A stretch of DNA of 64,000 nucleotides from Gremmenia infestans. Its lineage: Eukaryota > Ascomycota > Leotiomycetes > Helotiales > Hamatocanthoscyphaceae. The DNA is taken from the NCBI GenBank assembly GCA_032629725.1, contig JAFEVB010000021.1:434001-498000 (forward strand), read 5' to 3'. Position 1 is the stretch's first letter. Every line of letters begins with the position of its first letter. Of the stretch, positions 22,726-34,808 are shown piece by piece. Under the pieces are notes generated by a model. That model was not told the DNA's origin. It ran no database searches and worked only from the letters and a program-made list of their open reading frames with translations. Position numbers and translations under genes: made by a program.

Positions 22726-25700
22726 ATGGTCAATACGTACATCCTTCCGATCGATGCAAGCAGCGGATCTCAACTCTTTGATCACTGGTGGCAATGGGTG
22801 AGCTAAATTTCATAGCTTTATATATTTTACTGACAATGGATAGGTTCTCATCGGCGCTGCTCTCACGTCCATTACTATTGGCTCCACTTACATCGCTTTT
22901 ACTCTTCTCAAAAAGTGTTACCAGCATTTTTCAATCGGGGTTAGTTCTCAAGACTTTAATATTGCTTCCCTATTATACCAAGTATCATACTTATAGTTTT
23001 GTTACACTAGAAGCAAGCATCTGATGTTCTCCCCGCTGAGGTTGCGAGTCATCTACAAAAGTACACAGCCTCGCGGTCACAATTGACGCTTGAGAAATCC
23101 GACAAGCTGAAACCAAAGTCCCTTGGGATTTATTTGGGACACTTTGATGAAATAATTTCGGCAGACCAAGAAAAAATGCTCTCCGATAAAGATGCAATAA
23201 TAATCGATCCTCTTGGGCGCAATGTTGTCGCCGCCTTGGCACAGCGCCCGCATAACCAGCACCAGCATAAATCGCAATCTGTCATTGGCAGACTCGATAT
23301 TGGCGAAATGTTCCATATGCCGATCGAAACCAAGCAGCCAAGAGACCTGCTTATCTCGGGGATTGATCAACTGATGACTATCATTGCTACACGATTTCAA
23401 GATTACGAAGGGCGCAGTAATGGTTTTACTGGTGTCCTTCTGGCAGGCTGGGAGGCGGTATCGAACAAGGTCTTGCATGCGCTGATTGATGCGCTTTCCG
23501 TCTTCGATCTTGAACTCTACTTGGAGACCTCGGCTCCCGACTTTCTACATGATGCAAATGTTTTGGATTGTGACGCAATCTCTGGGCTCGTGATTCGTAA
23601 CTGCCTTATCTTGGAAAATGGAGAGCGGCGCGATTGTTTTGGATTGGAATCTCTGCGTACCACACTCAAGGCATTTGTTTCGCAAGCCTGCCTGAGAGAC
23701 TTTACTGTCTTGATCTGGGACACATTGGGAGATGACGTAGTGCCTTCCAATGCAGTTCTGAAGAGAACGTTTACATGGTGTAGCTTTTACAATGCTGTTG
23801 CTTGGATCGGCCCGCATAGCGCCCTTGTTGATGCGTCTATTGAAGTCGTTCCATTTGAACCTCTGAGTGCATTTGATTGGCTGAAAGAACCCCGTGTAAT
23901 GGAGCTGCACGATCAATGGAAAAGCAAGCGAGCTGTAAGTGGCCTCAACCCATTATTATTCCAGACTAACGATCTATGAAACCAGGTGCAATATTCCGAT
24001 CAATATCATTGCATCAATGAGCAGCTTGAAAACTTGCTGCCTACTTTGAAGGACGTTGAGATGGGTAGCCTGTGCACACGCCATGACTTAACAGCAGCTC
24101 CAGAGGCAACTGCCTCCGATTTGGGAGTTTCCGACTGGTTTATTCTGCGAGATGCGGAGTTGAGAGATCCGCTCTGTGTACCGACAAGGGGTTGTAGCAG
24201 TCTTGATGGGCTGGGGTGTTGCCCTTTGGGAGTAGATGTCACGGAGGACGATTTTAGAGATATCGTTCTCTCCCAGAGAAATCTCAGGAATCTAGAACTC
24301 CTGGATATAGTCGGTCCTCCCGAACTCCGGAAATATGGAGAGGAATTGGCAAGGTTCATCGCCGAAACCGACTTCTGGACGGAGTCTACGAATCTTGGTG
24401 CACCTTGCTCGTCTAAAAGTATCGAGAATTTGGCAAAGGAGTTATCCCAGACTCTCGATGATAGCTGTGGTAACGTTCAAGTCTTCCTGGGGCTGCATTC
24501 TGGCTTCCAAAAGACGGTAAGGAAGCAATTCTGGGCAGTATATCACCAGTCACAAAACACCACCGATATATATATCTCCAAAAGTTCGCATGACATATTG
24601 AGCGTCCTGCTCCATGCTTTCTTGTCAAGCGAAGGCTTAACACGGGATCAATGTCTTGCTGCTGAGATTTCGTTTGGTCAATGGCAAGATACTCTGGTTT
24701 CGCCTCATGATCTGCCTCGGCGGATGATTCAAGACATTTCGTTGCTCACTCCAGATGAAAATATCCTACTATTGCAACGCCTTTCACTCGCCCCGGAATC
24801 AAATAACGAAGAAATTCCAAGGCGCGTAAAATCTGCGGCAACCGAGGCATTGATTGATGTCCCAAGTCTGAGTCAGCTCAAGGCGCTGAATACAATTGGA
24901 TACATCAGTGGAGATATAAACGCAGAGGAGTTGGTGAAGATAAGATTACAGTGGCACTGTGAGTCCGAACGTTCGCATCCAGATCTGCCAGCCGCAATGT
25001 CTTTGTTCCAAGAAGTCGAAAAGACGGTCTTGAGAGCCCTCAAAACTCGAAACCGTAACAATCTAAACGCCATCGTTAGAGCTCTTGAATCGTCACTTCA
25101 TCATTCAACCCTAGACGCTACCGGCGACATATTCGCGCTTTCGGCCTTTTGTACCATGCGAAGAGCAGCATTCGAAGAGGTGTACGTCGAAGTCACAGAC
25201 AGAAATCCGCTTTTCAACGATCAGCCCGATCAAGCTGCTGCTTTTGCCGAACTCTTTGCACTGGGATCGCGATGTGAGGCATACTTTGATGTCACTCCGA
25301 GTCAATTCGGACGACTTCTTTCCAAGAAATTCCGCAATTACTATGGCGAATCCAGACATCAGCCTCCTACAATTAAGGACACTTCAGAAGCTCTCGATTC
25401 GGCCTACTCAGAAGCACGAATGGACGTTGACAAGAATCAGAAGGCAATGGGGATGCCTACGTACCAACGATTCACGTTCTTGAGTGTCTTCGCCATCCCG
25501 GCTCTCATTGATATCCTAATGCTTACTACCACTGGTCACGGCCTTTACCTGAGTGGAAAGATGTCCTATCAAGAACAGCATAGCGCAACGGTTGCGTTGA
25601 TGGTATCTCTGCTCTTGTCTGGTGCAATTGGAACGTGGATTACATGCGGTGGAACTTACTACTTGGCGTCAATGGCCTTCTCTGCTATGAACTATTTTGT

Positions 25701-28700
25701 AGTTACACGCTTGCTGGGTGGATTTGCGTTTACACTGATTGCAGGCTCAATCGGGTTCATTGCATTCCTTTGCACTAGCGGGTTCCATGCAGCCATTGTC
25801 TTCTTTCTGTATCTTGTTGCTTTGACGACGTATCTTTGCTTATTGGCCGCACTCGCCAACTACCAATTTACGGGGTCCGGATTTCAATCGGTAAGTAATA
25901 CGCAATATAGCTTACATGTTCCTAAAGTTGGTCGTCTTGATGTATTAACCTGCTGTTCAGGGTCGCGTTATCATTATTGCCTGTATCCCGGTGCTCTTTA
26001 TCTCGCCACTGGTCTCAATCTTCATCTCACATAACGATGTCGCAATCTATCTAACCGTTATTTACGTGTTCATATTTCTGCTATTTCTCGGAGTTCGACG
26101 CACTGGCTCACGTTGGACAACGTGGTACCAGAAAATCGCCTTGATCGATGACGCTGCTCTCAGGAGTTGGCATATGAATACTATCTCACCTCGTGAGAGA
26201 GAAGACATTCTAAAGATGACAGATCCAAGTGTCTTGAAATTGGCCCGTGGATCGCTACAACAAATTGTTCTCCTAGAACAACGGAAGTCGGCTTTTGCTA
26301 AGGGAAACACGGATCCCGTGGTATCAAAACTCGCAAAATCATATGAATCAACAATCTTCCTCATGGTAATGTGCACCGCCCTTTTATCTGACAAGGTCCT
26401 AACAAAAATAGGACTGGTATTGCCGATTTACTGGTGTTCCAAAGCCTATAATGTTCAGTTCGTCATGGAATAATACAGCTAAAGTGGCTTTAGATTCTCT
26501 GCAAAAGTCCCAACTTGGTATAAGATTCCACTCTGGATTTATCCACTGGCGACAGGCCGGCGACGAGGTAGGCAAACTTCCGGAGTACGTGCGTTTCCTT
26601 CTAACGATCCATTAGATCGGCTGCACAATGTTATACTTCATCGTGGCGCTTCTTGATAAGTGGGTCGCTTTAATCGACGGTCGCCATGTTCTAGGTCTCG
26701 GTTCATCCTCAATCTCCTTGAGGATCCCCGTGGGCTTTGGGCTAGCCTATTATCTGATCGGGGCGGTCTTACTTGATTTCAATGCTACTAAGCTACACGA
26801 ATTGGCTGGTACTGGTGATCAAGAGATCGTCTCATCTGACGCTGATATCGCAAACGCCATGAAGATTAAGTTGCAGAATCGCAAGCTGCTATATTGGAAG
26901 ACACTTTCTCGATACTTGCTGTGGCACATATGGGGTCTAGCTGTAACTTCGATCCTAATATGGTTGTTTGCCAAGAAGAAGGAAGAGTCAATCTATTTTC
27001 TAAGCTATGTAGGAGCCTACACCGGTAAGTCACTTCTCCAGATCTCGCTAGGCAAAGTCTTTGAAGGGTGTTTTTTTAATGGATATCTTCACGCAGGTCT
27101 TTTATGGTTTCAGGTATGTATCGCAAGTCCATCACCATTATACAAAGACTCATAGTTTAATAGTACACCAAAATATTTTGCGGACCCCATGCTCTGAAGC
27201 CTCTGTTGATTGGTGTCTGTGTTGGCTTACCTCTCGGGTTTATACTCGAAAATGAAGCACCAGACTTCTTATACTCAGATGTAGTCGCTCTTGCATCAGC
27301 AACTTGGACTGTAGCGATTCTCTCATTATTTGCCGGAAAGATTATTGGGAAGCCTGAGGATCATATCCCGCTCATCACCAAAGGATCATATGACGCATAT
27401 TCTGGCCCAGGTGTTGATCAATCCTGGTCCCAACCAGAACTCAGAGGCTTTTACCACCAATTGGAGGAGCTCCCGGAAGCAGCGAAAATGCACGTTCAGC
27501 CCCAGTCAGCGTGTGGTCACCAAGTTTCCCAGCTCTTAACCCCATGTGGCGATGCAAAACTCACCGACCTTGCACGGCGAGCCTTCCCGGAGGCGGAACA
27601 TCTACTTCGTCTTAGTAGCAAGCTTTTCAATGAGGGTAAAGTCACGATTGAACTGGTCTCCATTGAACACTTCTCTAAGTATGACCATGCAATGAGAGCG
27701 GTAAGCCGCACTGGAAATGCCTCAGTCAGTGTTTTGGTTGGGTGCAAGGCTAAATATATTTCCACGGGTCGTGACCACCTCCCTGGCTTCTACCAAGAGT
27801 AAGCTCACCACCTCAGAGTCTTAAAATACTTGCTAACGCCTGTATAGAGTAGTAGAACTTCTTGTTCAGGTTACTGCTGAACAATATTTGGGCTACAAGA
27901 CTCGCGATGCTGTTCTTGCACAAACTCTGGTACTTAATAACGGAGGGTGGAGAGAGGACTCTGGTTGTCCAAGTGCCCTGGAACACCAACTGAAGATCAA
28001 CTCCAAACTAGAAAATGCTGCTGAGCTACTAGATGTTCTCCAAAAACAGTTGCTGAAAGATCTATGTCTTGGAGTTGACCCGGACATTGAATGGGAAGCG
28101 CTCCCTTCAGAGATGCGGCACTATCTCATGAATCGGTGCGTCGGGATCTCAACTTCAGTCCTAGAAGAGCAGAAACCAATGTTTGTGGAAAAACTCAACA
28201 TTTCCTCGCGAGTTAGTCTAGAAACCCACATTGCTCGCTACAACTATGCGGCATTTACAACCGCGGTCTCACTCGCGCGCGCACCTTCATGGGTCACTAG
28301 AGACCCCTCAAGCAGATCGCACGAGCTTGCTAGAATTGCTTCATTGCCGGTCCTTCCGGTAATTGACCTACATGAAAACACCGCTACTTCTCCGAACTAT
28401 TCGACTTATGAGAAGCTTCGCATATACACTGGGAACCTGTACCACTACTTGGGAAAACTCTGCAAATTCTTTTCTATTGCCTTTGTGGCAGATCCAGAGT
28501 ATCAAAGGGAGGTCAATTATGGGTTCCCGGGCGCGTCTCATCCGGGTAATTATTTGGTAAGAGGAGTACTCGTTGGAATCTGGATGTGGTCCAAGAGCAT
28601 TCAACAATTTCTTCTCCCAATATTTTTGGTAAGGGCTTCTTGTTATATCTACAATCCACATTCGTTGTTATGACTTCGCATACTGAGAATATGATAGTTC

Positions 28701-31700
28701 CACAAGCGTACAAAAGTGGCCGCAGTGTGGAAGAATATCCGCGGGGTCCAAGTTACTATCAAACGACGTCGAGTTTTGATCCGTAATCTGGACGGTGTCT
28801 ACACAGGCTTCATCCACCCAATTGACAAAGCCAGCTTCAAGCTCATCCAGTATCGTGGTGATCATACCACAGAGCCAAGCACCAAGATGGGTTCATACGC
28901 GGTCAACATATATTCAAATACCATGACTCTGCAGCGCCGGGTGGAAATATCTGGCGGAGATACGGTAAATGATTACATCTACGAATATAGAGATTCCGAT
29001 GCGGCAGCACAGAAGCGGCTCTCTAGGACCGACCTTCTCAAAACTCCAATCACCAGAAAGGCGATCGCTGGCAAAAATGCGCTGCAGTCTATCAGCTATA
29101 ATTCAAGAGGGCAGATCGACTCTGGCTCTTACTTCAAAGACGGCAACCTCATAAGATTCCAGTATCATTACCAGAAGGGCCCGAAGCATTACGGGGCACT
29201 GTTACGCGCCGTGTTCGTACTTCCGCATTTGAGCTGTACTGTTTCATGGTGTGCTCCTCCACGACGAAAACCAGAAAAGCTCGAAACTTGGGTAATTGAC
29301 AACCCCTAGACAATAAATACTACGCTAACTGTTTAGGTCCCACATTCACTAGTCACAGAAGCAACCTTTGTTGTTGATAGAGATGTCTGGGAAAGCAAGT
29401 ATTTTTACGACCATAAATTCCACCCCATAATCGTCACCACACTGAATGGACAACCCGTGGATACACCTCCATTAATTCTATATGATCATCTGGATGTTCT
29501 AAAGAGGCCCAAACATGTTTCTATCCTGGACGATAACCCACTCTTCGGATTTAGTACCATTGACTTCAACCCACTCACTCGTTTCCTTGGATGTTCAACT
29601 CGACGATACCCCGTCCCAACTACGCAAAGCCGTTCCTGGCTTTGGAAGGCCTGGAAGGAAGATCCCACATTTGACGGGGTAGTAGTGCGTTGGCTTGATG
29701 AGCGCTTGCTTCGTCGTGACCCAATTCTCCGTCCGTATTGGAGAAAGCGGGATCTTGGCAACTTGAAAGCTGCCGAAGATTATCTTGACCAAAATAGGGA
29801 TGCGGTCATGGCAAGCGTTGACCTTGACAACAGCATATCCAGCATGACCCCGCTTGCTATCAAGATAAATGATATGTATAGCTTTGGCCAAGGTGGAGAT
29901 TCCGTCAGCAGGACCCGGTCGAATATTACTACTCAAGAGGAAGACGAAACGCAGCTCCATGTCATTGCCGTCGATACAGGAACATGGCCAAACGAGGTAA
30001 AATATGCTTTTATTCTTTTTATGAAACACCACTGACTCTTAAAATAGGGCGGTGGCGTCTCAGCCTGCCGCAGTGATGTGGTTAATAATTTACGTACGAT
30101 TAAATGGCACATGGTCGCCGAATCCGCCAACGATTTCGGACTCCCCAAGCGCCAAATCGAGCGTAACGTGCACTCCTTAAAGATCATCCCTCTCTGGGGC
30201 CTCGATTTGATGACACCCACCCACGGTCTCTTCAATAACAAGCTCGATTCAGAAGTTGAGCACATAACCACGCATGCCACACTCCTTGACATTGAGCATG
30301 CCTTTGTTCCTATCTTGGAGGCGATGATCAAAGGGGCTCGAGCAATCGAATTGTCAGTGGCCGATATCAAGCAAATAACAAGGGCACTTGTGAAACTAAA
30401 CTCATTTTTCAAGGAAACAAAGCATTGGAGCGAAACGTGGAGAAGTGAAGTGGTCAAGGCTGCATGGAGACGGCTATGGCTTTCCCAAACTGCAACAAAT
30501 GCCCAGCCTTCGTCGGAATGGCTGAAGACAGAGCATCCAACACTAGCACAGCTTGATCAAGGACTAGAGCTCTGGTCCCGGTATCTATTTATCTTCGCTA
30601 TACCACTCCCAGACAAGATGCCCGCCGTTTTTCAAGCATCGCATCACAGCGTCAGTGCTTCATATGGTGTTGTATGTAAAGTCAAGCGGGGCTGCACGCT
30701 CCAGATATGGGACCATGCTATTAGCTGGAGAGAAACGAACTTGTATCTTTCTTCAGCGCTCTGTCCACTCTCACCATTTGTCAGGAATTCGCTACTTGGC
30801 CTGATGAGAATGACTTCGGTCCTGATACTGCATCATGCGGACACGATTTTGCCATGTGCTGATTTCTTTAACCCGAATTGGGAGCTTGAAATTGGCACTT
30901 GCCAAGGAAGGATTGAGCATCGTGCGGCGTTCAAAAGAAAGATAGATCCTGTCGTGAACGGTATTACGGACATGCAGGTATGTTTCGTTACTCGTTGCTT
31001 CACCACCCCTGCTAACAGATGAAAGCGCTTTGCTCCAGTAAAAGAAATTAAGACCAAAATACCAACTGTTACAATGCTATCGCATGTATGGTACGTGGCG
31101 ACCGTTCCTACCTCTCCTGTATCATTTGCTGACTCACATTCTTAGGTACGCCAAAGATATCAAGACTGCGCTGCTTTCTGCAGACATAATCGTTAATAAA
31201 TGGGGCTTTAGAGACTTCAGATTGGACATTTATGGTACTATTGACAAAGCACCTTCATACACGACACAGTGCCAAGAAATTATCGCTACAAAGTCCCTAC
31301 GGCACCAAGTCAAGCTCCAAGGAGAAGCGGACCCCCTCAAAGTTCTCGAAAACACCGTATGTCGCACCTTTCATTCTTTCACTTCTTTCATATACTAACT
31401 CTTATGTAGTGGGTATTCCTCAACTCATCTGTCTCTGAAGGCCTCCCCCTTGCCCTTGGTGAAGCCGCCTTGACCGGTGCCCCAGTCGTCTGTACTGATG
31501 TGGGCGCCTCTCTCCGCGTCCTCACCAACCCCTCCGACGGTGCTTGCTACAGCGCAGTCGTAGCACCCAATGACGCGCGCGCCATGGCCCGCGCCCAAAT
31601 CAAGCTTTTGGCACTACTAGACGAATGGGCGCAATACTCCGACGCTGCCCAAGAAACCAAAGATGCTTCATTTCCCGAAGAGCCGACACCTGAAGATGTA

Positions 31701-32210
31701 GCGCGGATCACGAAACGTATGTATGAGCAGCAGGATGCTCGAAGAGCGCTAGGAATGCGCACAAGGGCTATCGTGCAGAAATCCTTTAGTGGAGATAGGT
31801 ATCTGAGGGAGCATGAGCAGATGCTGTGGATTGGGAAGGCGAAGAAGGATATGGCTCATCCCGGGACATCTGGCCGTTCTTCTACACCTATGGAGCCGAT
31901 TATAGAGCAGATTCGGATACCTGACACGCTAACGCCGAGCCTGGTTATGCCGCCTCCTATTCACTCGAAGCGGGTACCGGCTGAGGAATCGGTACCAAGT
32001 TTGGCGTTTGGAAATACGAGTAGTACACCCAGTCTCATGACAGATAGTGTTCCTAGTCCGGCGAGCACGGTTGTGAGCTTGGCGGTTGGTGCAAGGATGG
32101 AGAAGCCGTTGCAACCCGCCATTAACATTCCTGGAAAGGTATTGGGGCGGGAGATAAGGAAAATTAATGTTGTTGGTGTTGGCGTTGGTGTTGGTCATGA
32201 TATTGTGTGA
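22726..32210 (+). CDS. gtb3: giant integral-membrane glycosyltransferase of the GAG locus (Gtb3-like)
   Basis: About 2,883 residues from 16 exons: 22726-22797, 22844-22939, 23011-23934, 23986-25890, 25961-26365, 26412-26567, 26616-27024, 27097-27113, 27164-27798, 27848-28628, 28707-29291, 29337-29996, 30048-30977, 31026-31090, 31146-31356 and 31410-32210. Gtb3 is the putative polymerase/exporter of galactosaminogalactan. Layout: one membrane span at about 25-46; a soluble alpha/beta region at 57-850; a block of roughly ten hydrophobic spans between about 860 and 1,400; a beta-rich middle region; and a GT4 domain from about 2,200 with GGGVSACRSD at the nucleotide-sugar loop, FQASHHSVSASYGVV, and the E-x7-E motif EGLPLALGE (E2627/E2635). 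The GT4 part resembles bacterial PelF. The tail after about 2,720 is disordered. All joins keep phase; the 17-nt exon 8 is uncertain. Confidence 0.87.
27025..27096 (+). other. 72-nt in-frame, stop-free candidate intron in the gtb3-like gene
   Basis: The segment has a perfect GTAAGT donor and a CAG acceptor, but its length is divisible by three and it has no stop, so either splicing or retention keeps the frame. Splicing creates a 17-nt exon 8 (27097-27113), after which the next intron (27114-27163) must be removed. I favour splicing because the joined sequence (GAYTG/LLWFQ/YTKIF) continues the membrane segment, while the retained 24 residues would be polar. No clear CTAAC branch point is visible. 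Confidence 0.5.
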
Positions 32211-33127
32211 CGGGATCTGGGCCTGGTGTAATAATTACTAATTAAAATAATATGCAAGTGTTAGGTACCAGCATGTGTTTGTAATATCATACATATAGAT
32301 GAGGATAGATTCAATTTGATATAAGTCGCTAAAATCACACGTTGCTATTCACCATAACAAAGTAACTTGCTTAGCTTCTAGAAGAAAACATCTGCAAAAA
32401 GAAAAAAAAAGGCAAGGAAGACAAATGTAAGCTTAAAAATTATAAAAGGTTCACCCAAGTTTGACTTACGTTCAGATTTCTCCTAATTGCACCTACAACT
32501 TGGATTGGATTACATCCTCCCCCAAGCAACACTGCGTTATGCGGTGCTTGAAGCCTTCTCTCTCTCACTCTAGACTCCTTAATGGTTAATGCCTAGCTAA
32601 TGTACTTCTCCCCGTGGATCATGAAAGTAATTATTGTGTGGTAGCGGTCTTGGAGAGTTCAGAGTATAATGTCAATAGACAATTTGGGAGCATTTGCGCT
32701 ATCTTTCTAGCAATTCAATTTTTTTTTGTTTTATTGGACTATATTCTTATTGTAAGCTATAATTTATTGAATGGCTAGTTTCTATTCACCTTTTTGATCC
32801 ACCGCAGAACTGAGATTCACATATCATCTTCCTCTTTCGTCATAGCACCAGGCTTCGCAAGCTACTATTAGTAAGTGAAACATGTCTTATTGTGTGTACT
32901 AATCTATATGTTTGCTGACAATCCATGCATTTTCGACGGCCATCACACTTGTCACGATTATAGAAAGGTTGGTATAAAAGCGTAGTCATTATCAGAATTG
33001 TTTTTTTTAAAGTGATTTGTATTTTATTCATCCTTGACGAAACCTCCCATTTCCCATATATTGAAACGTACTCCTTTCTTCTTTTTGTACTTTACCTTAC
33101 GCATAAAGTGCTATTACCTGGCAGTAT
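32211..33127. other. intergenic region right of the GAG locus
   Basis: About 0.9 kb of AT-rich DNA with A- and T-runs (around 32397-32410 and 32716-32728). No gene, repeat family or RNA could be recognised. It probably contains the 3' ends of two convergent genes. Confidence 0.4.
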
Positions 33128-34273
33128 TCACGAATCAACTATAGTCAATCCGACACCCTCGCCACCCGTGCAATGTGTTCCGGCGCCAAGTGGTTGCGGA
33201 GCCGTCCAGGTTCCACCCGTGCAGGTAGAGAATTGGTGGCCATTGCCACAAAGCAGATGACCCTCCCCACATTTCCCGCTCGGGGAAGCCATTGGTGCTG
33301 AGCCAGAAGCTGGAGGAGGATTGGACACAGGAACGGACGTCGTGACCGACGTAGCCGAGCTGGTAACATGGGCTGGCGAAGTCGTAGGTGAGGCAACCTG
33401 GGTTGAACTCAGAACTGGAGCGCTTGACGCTGAAGGGACTGGTGCTGAAGGTATTGGTGCCGATGGATCTGGCTGTGACCCGCTCCCGCTATTCCTAGGA
33501 TTGCCATCGCACACCTGATGAAACAACTGGGCTAGGCCTGAGCCAGACGGGTCGCCATTAGGATGAACAACATTACTCCCGGGATGCGGGAATGCAATAG
33601 CAGCCTGTACAGAGTGGGCTTCGGTGGTCGTGCATCCCTTGCTCGCATCCCCGATGTTTGCCAGGAACAGATCAGGAAACTGCGCACGCTTCTCAATTTG
33701 CGCTCGACGCTGTAGGTCCCGACGGCTCTTAGGCCTGTCAGACTTGACAACGATCGGTGCACAGTTCATGTAGAACTCGGGGGAGCCAGCAATGCGGTTC
33801 ACCCACGTCCACGCAAATGTGTACTCGCCTGGGGCAATGCCAACCGGGATCGTGAAGGGATATGTGCTGGGCGTCTCGGGGTCTACCAAATTGCCTGTTT
33901 TGTTGATGGCCGGGCATCCGCCTTCGATTGACTCAATCACAGACCATGCGGATGTTTTGTTGGGCATGAAGCTGGGGGTGAGGGCAAATTGACAACTACC
34001 TCCCCCATGAACAGCGAGTCCTGTGAAGGAGGCTTGTTGTTCTTGGCCGATGGTCATTTCCGTAGGACTGCCGTCGATCTCGAGTTTTGTGGTCCCAGGT
34101 GGCATTTTGCACGGGAAGTCGGACCCATCTGGCGAGATAGGATTACTGGGACCATAGGCCGCGAAGAGAAACGGCTTTGGGGTTTTCAGAATAACGTGCC
34201 CGGCAGCACGCTGAGAGGACAATGAAAGTGTGAGGAAGAGCGCACAATGTATCAAGGGATTAGGATGGAACAT
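33128..34273 (-). CDS. AA11-like lytic polysaccharide monooxygenase with C-terminal Cys-rich module
   Basis: 381 residues in one exon. AA11 enzymes are secreted copper oxygenases that cleave chitin. The ATG at 34273 gives a signal peptide of 25 residues ending AAG, so the mature protein starts with His26 (HVILKTPKPF), the first arm of the copper histidine brace. The second is H89 in AVHGGGSCQF, and the axial Tyr fits Y168 in EFYMNCAP; the AWTWVNR..GSPEFYMNC stretch is typical of the family. A Pro/Ser/Thr-rich linker follows, then a Cys-rich tail (CGEGHLLCGNG..STC) that resembles a small chitin-binding module. The frame extends upstream to 34441 without an ATG, so the inner start is chosen. 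It lies just outside the GAG genes; a role there is only a guess. Confidence 0.78.
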   Translation of the reverse strand: MFHPNPLIHCALFLTLSLSSQRAAGHVILKTPKPFLFAAYGPSNPISPDGSDFPCKMPPGTTKLEIDGSPTEMTIGQEQQASFTGLAVHGGGSCQFALTPSFMPNKTSAWSVIESIEGGCPAINKTGNLVDPETPSTYPFTIPVGIAPGEYTFAWTWVNRIAGSPEFYMNCAPIVVKSDRPKSRRDLQRRAQIEKRAQFPDLFLANIGDASKGCTTTEAHSVQAAIAFPHPGSNVVHPNGDPSGSGLAQLFHQVCDGNPRNSGSGSQPDPSAPIPSAPVPSASSAPVLSSTQVASPTTSPAHVTSSATSVTTSVPVSNPPPASGSAPMASPSGKCGEGHLLCGNGHQFSTCTGGTWTAPQPLGAGTHCTGGEGVGLTIVDS

Positions 34274-34808
34274 TCTGCAGAGCTTGTTGTGTGCGTTTGC
34301 TATGGCTAGCAGTGTGTAGATGAGGGAGCTGTTGATCAAGTTTGTTTGGTATTCAGCTGTGGGTTGAGGTCGTGGGTTGAAGTTGGTTGATAAGATATAG
34401 AGCCCAGGCGGAGATGGGCTTTTTGTCAATAAACCGGTCACATTGTTCCATCTTGTTTATCGACGAACAATATCCCCAAGGACATGGTATATATTGTCTC
34501 AACACAGGCAGAACAATCATCCACCTTTGACACCGAATAATGATTGGTGGATTGACTATCGTGCCTTTGACTCAAAGGTACGGCCTTCTTTCATCTATAC
34601 AATCATTCTGATCTTATTTTTTTGTTTCTCCGTATGTATAAAAGATCAAAACGAGCAATGCAAGAAGAGGGAATAGCAAATTAGACAAAGTCACCCAAGG
34701 AGGTAGAGTTCTCAATCACGTGCACTTGACAAGTCAGGTACTTTGTTAAGATATCTGATGCTGTATAGTCTGTGTATTGTCTGATATGTAGATGGGTATT
34801 TATCAGTA
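34274..34808. other. intergenic region, promoter of the LPMO gene
   Basis: AT-rich DNA upstream of the LPMO gene. A 77-codon frame at 34443-34676 (plus) has no family resemblance and ends in T-rich sequence. No other structure was seen. Confidence 0.35.

Noticed and set aside
34443..34676. 77-codon plus-strand frame upstream of the LPMO gene
   Set aside because: Could have been an upstream exon of the MFS relic, but the sequence shows no transporter segments and no matching splice sites.
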